Of a DNA stretch of 64,000 bases, positions 32,896 through 43,700 are shown piece by piece. This DNA is from Fratercula arctica (taxonomy: Eukaryota > Chordata > Aves > Charadriiformes > Alcidae), in NCBI GenBank assembly GCA_947846985.1, contig CANTUZ010000014.1, positions 12,197,837 to 12,261,836 on the forward strand, read 5' to 3'. Made by a program: the position numbers and the translations under genes. The notes below the pieces were generated by a model that did not search any database, was not told the origin of the DNA, and saw only the letters and a list, made by a program, of their open reading frames with translations. The number at the start of each line of letters is the position of its first letter. Within the stretch, counting starts at the first letter, position 1.

Positions 32896-34402
32896 CCCCC
32901 CCGGCCGCCCCCCTGCGGGCCGGCAAGATGGCCGACCGCGGCCCTGCCCAGGGCCGAGTGGGGCGGCAAGGCTGGGGGGGGCACAAGATGGCCGGCGGGG
33001 CCATCACCGGGGGTGTCTGGGTGCAAAATGGCTGACCGGGCGCCTGCAAAACGGCTGGCGAGGCATGTTACAAAATGGCCGTGCCCCCCTTAAAATGGCC
33101 GACCGGGCGGCAGCTTCCAAAGGGCTGACTGGGAGATCCTAAAATGGCCGACTGGGCCCTCCCCCCCCACCCCATCCCTCAAACTGGCCCGACAGGAAGC
33201 GCCTCGGCAGGGAAATGGCCGACCGGGCCCTCCAGACGGATGAGCCCATTGGAAATGGCCAACTGGAGCCGCTCTGAAGTGGCCACCCCGGGGGGGACCA
33301 AGATGGCCGACAGCCCAGAGGAGAGGACGCTACGACGGCCGCCTGGAACCTCCCAAAATGGCTGCCCCGGGGTAGCCCCAAGATGGCCGACCTGTGGGGC
33401 GGATGACATCAGAGGTGGCGGTGACCCTGGTGATGTCACAGCCAGCAGCCATCTTGGATGTGGTGATGTCAGAGGCAGTGGCCATCTTGGTGGGGGTGAT
33501 GTCACTGCTGGCAGCCGTGTTGCTCCGGGTGATGTCAGCGCTGGCAGCCATCTTGAAGCTGGTGATGTCAGAGGCGGCAGTTGACTGCGGTGATGTCAGA
33601 GATGGCGGCCATCTTGACTATGGTGATGTCAGCAGTGACTATCTTGGTCAGTGATGTCATAACTGTCGGCCATCTTGAGCCATGTGATGTCACAGCCGGC
33701 AGCTGGCTCGATCCCCGCGGATGTCAGGGCTGGCGGCCATCTTGAACCAGCCGCCATTGGAGTGGGCGGCCATCTTGACCGTGGCAACTGTGGGATCCGG
33801 CGGCCATCTTGACTCCAGTGGATGGTGAAGCTGGCAGCCATCTTGATTCCAGTGGACACCTGAGCCAGCGGCCATCTTGACTCCTGTGGACATTGGCAGC
33901 CATCTTGATTCCAGTAGATGTCGGACGCGGAAGCTCTCTTGATTCCAGTGACCGTCACAGCCGGCGGCCATCTTGACTCCAGTGGACGTCGGAGCCGGTG
34001 TCCATCTTGCCCCCAGCAGCTACACCACCCGGCAGCCCCCTCACCTCCCCCCCACCCCCCCGGTGGCCATCTTGCAGCGGGAGCTGGCAGCCGGGGGCCC
34101 AGCGGAGTTGAGGGGCCGCGGGGGGGGACCCCGGGGAGGGAGGGGGGGGGCGTTTTTTACCCGTGTACATTGGCGGGGGCCCGACCCCCTGTACAGCCCC
34201 ATGTAAAATAGGTTCCTTTTGAACACAATCTATGCAAAGGTGCTTTGTGCTGGGCTGGGGGGGGACGGGGGGGGGGTTTAGGGGTGCCAAGGGGGGGGGA
34301 CACGACAGACACTTCGGGGGGGCCCCTCCCACACCCCCGGCGTGGGGCACCGTGTACAGGCGGCGGCTGTAAGCTTTCCTGCGGGAGAATGCGATGAATA
34401 AA
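32896..34402 (+). other. SRCAP: SRCAP 3' UTR with oppositely oriented ATGGCC and GGCCATCTTG arrays
   Basis: After the stop codon about eleven AAATGGCCGAC or AAGATGGCCGAC units run to about 33390. From about 33445 to 34075 about fifteen units have the reverse form GCGGCCATCTTGA, alternating up to 33700 with GGTGATGTCA. The last 200 bases (from about 34150) are less repetitive. A poly(A) signal follows at 34397-34402. The motif resembles the YY1 site (GCCGCCATCTTG). Confidence 0.75.
34397..34402 (+). terminator. SRCAP: Polyadenylation signal AATAAA of SRCAP
   Basis: A perfect AATAAA lies in a locally A/T-richer context, about 1.5 kb after the SRCAP stop and 900 bases before the RNF40 start. 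Confidence 0.75.
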
Positions 34403-34985
34403 GGGTTGAAAATGGAGAGTTTTGGGGACCCCCCCCAGGAGACGGGGGGAACTCAGGCATCGGGGGCACCCCCGGGGTTAAGGGTGTCCCTGCGCACTTC
34501 AGGGGGGTCCCTGGGGGCGGGGGGCTCCCAGGGGGTTTGAGGGTCCCTGTGGGGCTGGGGGGGGTCCTTATGGGGGGTCCCCAAGGGGTTGGTGGGGGTA
34601 AGGGGCAATGGGGGATCCCTGGGGTGAAGGGGGTCTCAGAGCGGGGGGGGTCATGGGCGGGGGGGTCTCTGTGGGGCTGGGAGGGTTCTTCGGAGGATCC
34701 CCGAGGGGCAGCAGGGGATCCCTGGGGGGGTTCCTGGGGGGTGAAGGGGGTCTTGGGTGGGGGGTTGTCATGGTTTGGGGATCTCATGGGGCTGGGGGGG
34801 TCTCTGTGGGTCTGAGGGGGTCTTCATGGGGCTGGGGGGGGGGGGGGTCCCATGGGGCTCGGGGGGTCCCTATGGAGCTTGGGGGTGTCCCATGGGGCTG
34901 GGGGTGTCCTATGGGTCTGAAAAGGGGTCCCTATGGGGCTGGGGGGACCCTGGCGGGGATCCGAGGTGACTTGGGGGTCGCTATG
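34403..34985. repeat. SRCAP-RNF40 intergenic G-rich repeat
   Basis: Degenerate units of CCCTATGGGGCTGGGGGGGTC run through the whole interval. No exon or open frame with similarity was recognised. Confidence 0.65.
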
Positions 34986-34989
34986 GGGC

Positions 34990-35301
34990 CGGGGGGGGGT
35001 ATCACCAGGGCGGGGGCCTCAACCCTCAACGCCGGCGCCGTTGCCCCTTTAAGAGCGCCCGGCCCCGCCCCTTTCCCGCCGTTACCACGGCGACGGCGGC
35101 GCGCGCTCTGCGCGGCTGGGCGGGACCTGCGCGGGGCGGGGGCTTGAGCGCGCGCGGGGGGCGGGGTCTGCGTGGGGGGGCGGGGCCCGCGCGTGCGCAG
35201 GGGGCCGGGCGGCGGCGGCGGCGGCGGCGAGCCAGGCCTCGGCCCCTCACAGCCCGGCACAGGCCGCGCCGGAGCCACATAGAGCCCCCCCCGCTGGGGC
35301 C
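34990..35301 (+). promoter_or_regulatory. RNF40: RNF40 CpG-island promoter and 5' UTR
   Basis: This CpG-dense, TATA-less block has several GC boxes (GGGGCGGGG, CCCCGCCC), an E2F-type TTTCCCGC at 35072-35079 and an NRF1-type GCGCGTGCGC at 35189-35198. A (GGC)n stretch lies at about 35210-35230. It ends at the RNF40 start codon. Factor binding is inferred from motifs alone. Confidence 0.7.
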
Positions 35302-37720
35302 ATGTCGGGGGCGGGCGCCAAGCGAGGAGCTGGCGATGGGGGGGGCGGCCCCCCGGAGAAGAAACCCCCCCGCGAGGAGCAGCCCCCCACCACCCTCATC
35401 GAGCCCCTGCGCCTGGGCGGCATCTCCTCCACGGTGGGTGACGGGGCCTGGGGCCCCGCGTGGGCGTCCCCCACCCCCTCCCCGAAGGCCTCCTGGGTCC
35501 CCCTTGTCACCACGAAGTCCCGGAGATGTGGCTCCAAGGTGGGACCAGGAGAAGGTTCCTGGCCACCTGGGTCCCCATGGGGGGGTTCGAGGGGGTGGGT
35601 GCCCACAGTCCTGGGTGCCCCCTGACCCCCGGGACACCTGGGTGCGCCCCCCCCGCAGGAGGAGATGGACCTGAAGGTGCTGCAGTTCAAGAACAAGAAG
35701 CTGGCGGAGCGGCTGGAGCAGCGGCAGGCCTGCGAGGACGAGCTGCGCGAGCGCATCGAGAAGCTGGAGAAGCGGCAGGCCACCGATGACGCCACCCTCC
35801 TGCTGGTCAACCGCTTCTGGGGACAGGTGGGGACACACACACACACCCCCCCACCCCCCCAAATCCCACCCACCAGCACCCCCAAACCTTGCCCAGGGCA
35901 TCCCCAAACCCACCCGGCCACTCCAGCCCAGCTGGGGCTGCGGCAGAGAGACACGATAGTTAGAAGAAAGTGGCCCAGAAGTGGCCTTGGGGACCCCAAA
36001 AATGGCTTTGGGGACCCCAAATGTTACTCTGGGCACCCCGGAAGTGGCCCTGGGTCCCCAAAAGTGGCCTCAGGACACCAAAGTTGGTCCTGGGATACCC
36101 AAAAATGGTCTTGGGGACACTGAAAATTACTGTGGGCACCCCAGAAATGGCCCTGGGGATCCTCAAAATCACCCTGAGATCCCAAAAGTGGCCTTGGGGA
36201 CCCCAGAAATGGCCTTGGGATCCCGAAAAATGGCATTGGGAGGCTCAAAACTGGTCCTGGGGTCCCCAAAAATGGCCTTGGGGACAGCAAAAATTATTCT
36301 GGGCACCCCAAAAGTGGCTTTGGGAGCTGAAAAATTGCCCTGTGGGCCCTAAAAATTACTTTCGGGAGACCAAAATTGGCCCTGGGGACCCCCCAAGTTA
36401 CACTGGGGTCCCCAGAAATGGCCTTGAGACCCCAGAACTGGTCTTGGGGACCCCAAAAATAGCCTTGGGGGGACCAAAACTGTCCTTGGGGACCCCTAAA
36501 ATCACCATGAAGTCCCCCAAAATGGTATTGGGGAGCCAAAAAATTACTCCGGGCACCCCAGAAATGGCCTTGGGGGCCCCAAAGCTGCCCTGGGGACCCC
36601 GAAACTGGCCTTGGGGGGACCGAAATGGCCCCTGGGGACCCCAAAACCCCCCTGACCCCCCCGCCCACTCCCCAGCTGGATGCGGAGGTGCAGGCCCTGC
36701 TGCGGCGCTACGAAGGGGAGGGGGGGGCACCCCCTGCCCCCCCCGGGGACCCCCCTGAACCCCGAGCAGAGGGGGCTGAGCCCCCCCCCGGGCCCCCCCA
36801 GCGAGGCCGAGGGTCCCGAAAGGAGGGGTGAGTGGGACTAGGGGGGGCACCTGGGGGTCGTTTGGGAGGGCTGGGGGGGCGATTTGGGGGCCTTTGGGAT
36901 GCTGGGGGCATCGTGGGGGGTAATTTGGGGGACTTAGGGGGCTGGAGGGGGGTCGTGGGAGGCAGTTTAGGGGGCTGGGGGGGGGCAATTAGTGTTCCTA
37001 GAGCATTTTAGGGGTGCTGTGGGGGCTGCGGGGGCAGTTGGGGGTGCTGGGGGGCAATCAAGGGGGGGCACTTACTTGTTGGAGGGGCGGTTTGGTCTTG
37101 GGGGGGCACTTCAGGGTTCATGGGAGGGTTAATGTGGGTGTTGGGGGGCAATTTGGGGTCTGGGGAGCAATGGGGGGGGGTTGGGGGGTTGGGAGGGCAG
37201 ATAGGTGTGCTGGGGGGCAACTGGGGGGGCAACTGGGTCACCTGGGGGGGCAATTTAGGGGTGCTGGATGGGGGGGGGCAACTAGAGGGGCAGTTGGCTC
37301 TGGGGGAGGGGTGGCAATTTAGGGGTGCTGGGGGGCAGCTTATGGGGCAACGGGGTCTTCTGGGGGGCACTTCAGGAGTCCTGGGGGGGTTCAGTGGAGA
37401 TGCTGGGGGACACCCGTGGGTGCTGTGGCTGTCGCCTCACCCTCTCTCTTCCCCTTCCCCCCCGCCTCCAGCAGAGCCCTGGGGGGGCCCCGTCGCCCCC
37501 CCCCCTCCCCAAGCGCCCCCGGCTGTGGGGGGTGGGGGCCGGCTGGGTGGGCCGGCGGCAGCTTTCGTGGCGGCGCTGAGCCGCAGCGGCCCTGAGGAGG
37601 GGGAGCTGCGCCTGCGCCCCCGCCTGGCCTTCGCCCCCGCCGCCGTCGCCCGCCTGGTGGAGGGGCTGGCGGGGGCCCACCGCCGCGCACACGACCTGGG
37701 CACGCGCCTGGCCGCCCGCC
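35302..37720 (+). CDS. RNF40: RNF40 exons 1-4: N-terminal region
   Basis: Exons 35302-35433, 35659-35826, 36676-36827 and 37472-37720. They include [35 protein letters not shown] and [19 protein letters not shown], nearly identical to human. Exon 4 carries [20 protein letters not shown], which aligns with the human AFVVALGASSSEE region. Exon 3 ends in phase 2, but exon 4 needs phase 1. One extra base in exon 3, for example in the 8-G run at 36720-36727 or the 9-C run at 36781-36789, would explain it. The BRE1 N-terminus binds the RAD6-type E2 in yeast; the same is presumed here. Confidence 0.9.
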
Positions 37721-40700
37721 GTGAGTCCTCGCAGCGCCGGGGGGGGGCACAGGGTCACCCGGGCACCTGGGAGCCCTGTGCGGGGAGCACTAAGACACCT
37801 GGGTCCCGGTTTTGGGGTTTCACGGATGCTTGGGTCCCCTTTTCGGGGTCACGCAGGCGCCTGTGAGCCCTGTTTGGGGGTCACCAGGAGACCCGGGACC
37901 CTTTAAGGGGCACCCAGACACAAGTCCTCTTTTTTGGGGTAACCCAGACACCTGAGTCCCCTTTTGGGGGTCCCACAGACCCTTGGGTCCCTTTTTAGGG
38001 GACACCCAGATGCCTGGGTCCTGTTCTTGGGGTCACTCAGATGCCTGGATCTCCTTTTTGGGGGTCACTCACACACCTGGGTCCCATTTTTGGGGTCACA
38101 CAAACACCTATGTCCGTTATTGGGGGGTCATGTAGATGCCTGGGTCCCCTTTTTGGGGGTTACTTGGGCACCTGAGTCCCTTTTTGGGGGTCACTAAGAC
38201 ACTGGGGAGCCTTTAAGGGTCACCTGGACTCCCAGGTCCTCTTTTTGGAGGTCACCAGGACCCCTCGGGTCCCCGGGTGCTGGTGGGGCTGGTGTGTACC
38301 TGGGGGGGGGTTGGGGTCCCTGGGCTGGGGGGTGCTGGGGGGGGATTTGGGGTGACCAGAGGCCTGTGTCCCGCAGCGGAGCTGGCGGAGGCGGGACGGG
38401 CGCTGCTGCGGGAGCTGCTGCGGGAGCACCGGCGTCTGCAGGACCTCACCCTCCAGCTGCAGGAGAAGCACCACCGTGTCTCCCTGGAGGTACTGGGAGT
38501 GCTGGGAGGGGACTGGGATGGCTTCAAGGTGGCCCTGGGGGGCTTTCGTGTCCCCATCATCTCCACGGGGTTCCAGGACTCAGGTGCTCGGGGTGACATG
38601 ACCATCATCTCCTTGGGGGCTTCCATGGCTGATGTCCCCATGCGGTGACATGGCCATCATCTCCACAGGGTCCCGTGGCCAACGTCCTCATGGGGTCCCA
38701 TGATTGAGGTCCTCGTGGGGTGACATGGCCATCATTTCCATGGGGTGAGACAGCCAAGGTTTGCGTGGGGTGCCGTGGTTGATATCCCCATGGAATGCCA
38801 CGGTTGATGTCCCCATGGGGTGATGTGGGCATCATCTCCGTGCGGTTCCGTGGCTGATGTCCCCATGGGGTGACGTGGTCATCATTTTCATAGCGTTCTG
38901 TGGTTGAGGTCCCCACGTGTCATGTTTCTCTGGGCTGACGTGGCCATTGTCACCGTAGGGTTCCACGACTCTCTTGTCCACAGGGGTTCAAGGCTGACGT
39001 CCCCGTGGGGTGACGTGGCCGTCCTCTCCGTGGGGTTCCATGGCTGATGTCCCCATGGGGGTCCATGACCATCATCTCCATGGGGTTCCGTAGCTGATGG
39101 CCCCATGGGATGATCATGGCCGAGATCCCCACGGGGTGCCATGGGTGTCCCTGAGGTGGTACCGTGGGTGTCCCCACGCTGTCCCCACAGCATCCCCGTG
39201 TGTTGTCCCCCCCCCACAGCTGGCGGAGCTGCAGGACAAGGCCACCTCGGCTGAGACCAAGGTGCTTGAGATGGGGACGACGGTGGAGGGGCTGCAATGG
39301 GACAGTGCCAAGCTCCGCAAGCGCGAGGGACGCCTCGACCGCCACCTCGCCGAGGCCCTCGAGCAGGTGACCCCCTCACGTCCCCAACGGTGTCCCCAAG
39401 GGTGCCCGCCATGTCCCCAACGGCCCCCAACCTGCTGCCAGGCTCTGAGGGGCCCCAACACTCCCTGAGGGCCACCACCCTTGGCCTCTGGCACTTGGGG
39501 TCGTCATGTGTTACTCGAGTGTCACCTGAGGTTCCACCACGTCATTTAGGTGTCATTTAGCGTCCTTTTATGTCACTTGGGATTGCTCTATGTCATTTGG
39601 TGTCCCTTTACGTCATTTGGGTTCTTTCTGTGTTATTTGGGGTCCCCCCCATGTCGCTTGGGTCACCCCTTTGCCACTCAGGATCATTCCATGTCACTTG
39701 GGGACCCTCTGTGTCACTTTGGGGACGATCCATGTCACTGGTAGTTCCTGGGGTGTCCCCAACATCCTCAGTGTCCCTGATGTCCCCAGCTTGTCCCTGA
39801 TGTCTGCTGTGTGCCCCCAATATTCTTGGGTTGTCCCTGGGCTGTCCCTAATGTCCCCAGTGTCTCTTCTGTCCCTGAGGTGTGTTTGATGTCCCTGGGC
39901 TGTCCCCAGGGTGTCCCCAGTGTCCCTGGTGACCCCAGGGTGTCCCTACTGTCCCCAATGTCTCTGGGGTGTCCCCAGTGTTTCTGGTGTCCCCCAGGTG
40001 TCCGTGCTGTCTTCAGCATCTCTGGTGAGCCCAGGGTGTCCCCAGTGTCACTGGTGTCCCCAGAGCGTCTTTGCTGTCCCTAATGTCCCTGAGGTGTCCC
40101 CAACATCCCTGGTGGCCCTGGGGTGTCCCCGCTGTCCCCAGCGTCTCTGGGGGTGCCCACAACATCCCTGGGGTGTCCCGGACATCCCTGGGGTGTCTGT
40201 GATGTCCCCAGTGTCCCCAACATCCCCCTGTCCCCAGCTGACCTCAGGCTCCTACGGCTCCGGCAGCTCCGGGGGATTCCAGGGGGGGCAGATCACCCTC
40301 AGCATGCAGAAGGTACTGGGGGGCTGGGGGGTTTTGGGGGTCCCTGGGGGGAAAGTGGGGTCGCAGGGGGGTTGAGGGGACCCTTGGGGGGGACCTGAGG
40401 GGGTTTGGGGGACTCAAGTGGGTCCCTGGGGAGGGTTGGGGGACATTTTGGGGGGGGGGGTGGGGGACGCTGGGAGGAGCTTGGGGGGGGTTGGGGGTCC
40501 CTAGGGGGTGTTGGGGGGCCCTTTGGGGGCATTTGGGGGACTCAAGTGGGTCCCTGGTGGGAGTCTGGGCGTCCCTGGGGGGGTTAGGGGACTTTTTGGG
40601 GGGTCTGGGGGAGATTGGGGAACTTGGGAGGGTCTGGGGGGGTATTTGGGGGGTTGGGGGAGTTTTGGGGGGGGGGCACAAGGAGAGGTTAGAGCATCCT

Positions 40701-43700
40701 GAGGCGCTTTGGGGAACCCTGGGGGGGATTTGGAGTGTCCTGAGGGGTTTTGGAGGACCCTGGGGGGGTTTTGGGGGGGTTCCTGAGGGGTTTTGGGGGA
40801 CCCTGGGGGGTTTTGGCTTGTCCTGAGGGGCTTGGGGGGGTCCTAAGTGGCTTTGGGGGACCATGGGGAGGTTCTAGGGGTCCCTTGGACAGGTTGGGGG
40901 GCACCTGGCTGGGGGGGTGCCCAGTTGGAGATGGTGAAGGTGGAGCTGGGGTGCTTGGGGGGGGTCTGGGGGGGTGGTTGGGTTTTGGGGTGACCCCGGG
41001 ATTTTGGGGGACACCCCCCCCCAGTTTGAGATGCTGAACGCGGAGCTGGAAGGGAACCAGGAACTGGCCAACAGCCGGATGGCGGAGCTGGAGAAGCTGC
41101 AGCAGGAGCTCCAGCAGGCCGTGCGCGGCCACGAGCGCCTCAAGGTGCCACGGGGGCCTCGGGGACATCGGGGGCATCAGGGACCCTGGGCGTGTGGGGG
41201 ACGGCAGGAGTGTTGGGGGCATCAGGGATGTTGGGGTCACTGGGGACATGAGGGACGCTGGGGGCCTGGGGGACACTGGGGGCTTGGGAGATGGGGGGGT
41301 GTTGGGAGCATCAAGGACGTTGGGGACGTGGGGGACGTTGGGGGCCTTGGGGCTGCTGGGGACGTGGGGGGTGTTGGGGGCATCAGGAACGTTGGGGACG
41401 TGGCAAGTGTTGGGGATATGGGGGACATCGGGGACATGGGGTCGTCAGAGATGTTAAGGATGTGGGGGGCGTTGGGATCATCGGGGACGTGGATGACGTT
41501 GGGGGCCTGGGGGACATTGGGGTCATCGGGGACGTTGGGGGCCTTGGGGATGTCGGGGTCATCAGGGGCGTGGGAGGCGTTGAGGGCACGGGGGGTGTTG
41601 GGGGACACTGGGGACGTCAGGGGCGTGGGGGACATCAGCAACGTGAGGGACGTTGGAGACAGCGGCGATGCGGGGGGACCCGGAGGGACACGGCTGGGGG
41701 ACACTGTGGTGACAGCAGCAACGCTTGGTGACAGGAGGGCGCCAGCCGTGACGCAGCGCAGCCAGAGGCACAAAAAGGGGACATTTGGGGACGCGGGAGG
41801 ACACCCGCCAGCTCCGGGGGATGAGGATGGAAGGGGAGGGGGTGGTGGTGGGGACGCCGGGTGACGCGGGTGGGGACGGTCCCCGCAGGTGGCCCTGCGC
41901 TCGCTGCCGGAGGAGGCGGTGAAGGAGACGCTGGAGTACAAGGTGCTGCAGTCCCAGTTCTCCCTCCTCTACCACGAGAGCCTCCAGGTGAAGACCCAAC
42001 TGGACGAGGCCCGCGCCCTCCTCCTGGCCACCAAGAACAGCCACCTGCGTCACATTGAGCACATGGAGGTGAGGGGACACGGCCCCCGAGGTGGCCTTGG
42101 CTGTCCCCAAGGCTCCTGGGGGCTCCCCGGGGGCTCCCGTTGGTCCTGGGGGTCATGGGACGTCATGGCACCCAGCTGTTGGCGATCCAAGATGGCCACC
42201 TCCACCGTACTGAGAACACGGAGGTGGGTCTTGGTGTCACCAAGGCGTCCTCAAGGGTCCTTGGAGCTCCCTGGCTCATCCTGGGGGTCATGGGACGTCA
42301 TGGGATGTCGTGTCCCCACATCCCCTGTGTCCCCATGTCCCCTGTCTCCCTCATGTCCCCCCGTTCTCCGCGTCCCACCATCCTCCGTGTCCCCAACGTC
42401 CCCCGTGTGCTTCCCATCCCCCCGTCCTCCATGTTCTCCGTGTCCTTCACGTCCTCACATCCCTGATGTCCCTGTCACGTCCCCCGTGTCTTCTGCGTCC
42501 CCAACCTCCCCCACATCCCCTGTGTCCTCCATGTTCTCCACGTCCCCACATCCTGCGTGTCCTCCACGTTCTCCGTGTCCCAAATGTCCTGTGTCCTCTG
42601 TGGCCCCAGCATCCTCCACGTCCCTCACGTCCCTGCCTCCCTGCTGCCTCTGGTGTCCCCCGCGTCACCCGCGTCCTTCACATCCCCTGTGTCCCCCACG
42701 TCCCCCGTGTCCCTGATGCCCCTGGTGTCTCCCGATGTCCCCTGTGTCCCCCATGTCCTCCGTGTCCCTGATGCCCCTGGTGTCTCCCGATGTCCCCTGT
42801 GTCCCCCACGTCCTCCGTGTCCCTGATGCCCCTGGTGTCTCCCGATGTCCTCCGTGTCCCCCACGTCCTTCGTGTCCCTGATGCCCCTGGTGTCTCCCGA
42901 TGTCCCCTGTGTCCCCCATGTCCCCCGTGTCCCTGATGCCCCTGGTGTCTCCCGATGTCCCCTGTGTCCCCCACGTCCTCCGTGTCCCTGATGCCCCTGG
43001 TGTCTCCCCATGTCCTCCGTGTCCCCCACATCCTCCGTGTCCCTGATGCCCCTGGTGTCTCCCGATGTCCCCTGTGTCCCCCACGTCCTCCGTGTCCCTG
43101 ATGCCCCTGGTGTTTCCCCATGTCCTCCGTGTCCCCCACGTCCTCCGTGTCCCTGATGCCCCTGGTGTCTCCCGATGTCCTCCGTGTCCCCCACGTCCTC
43201 CGTGTCCCTGATGCCCCTGGTGTCTCCCCATGTCCTCCGTGTCCCCCACGTCCTCCGTGTCCCTGATGCCCCTGGTGTCTCCCCATGTCCTCCGTGTCCC
43301 CCACGTCCTCCGTGTCCCTGATGCCCCTGGTGTCTCCCCATGTCCTCCGTGTCCCCCACGTCCTCCGTGTCCCTGATGCCCCTGGTGTCTCCCGATGTCC
43401 CCTGTGTCCCTCACGTCCTTCGTGTCCCTGATGCCCCTGGTGTCTCCCGATGTCCTCCGTGTCCCCCACGTCCTCCGTGTCCCTGATGCCCGTGGTGTCC
43501 CCTGTGTTACCCGAGCCCCCAGTGTCACCCACATCCTTCGCATTCCCCACGTCCTCCATGTTCCTTCACGTCCCCCGTGTCCTTCACGTCCTCCACGTCC
43601 TCGGCATCCTCCGTGTCCCTTGTGTCTTTCACGTCCCCCACGTCCCTGATGTTCTCCGCATCCCCCGTGTCCCCCGTGTCCCTCGTGTCCCCAACGTGCC

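Noticed and set aside
35970..36758. 262-codon plus-strand frame with KMALGTP repeats
   Set aside because: The 21-base unit is seven codons long, so the frame stays open through RNF40 intron 2. It has no own start context and runs into exon 3 in another frame.
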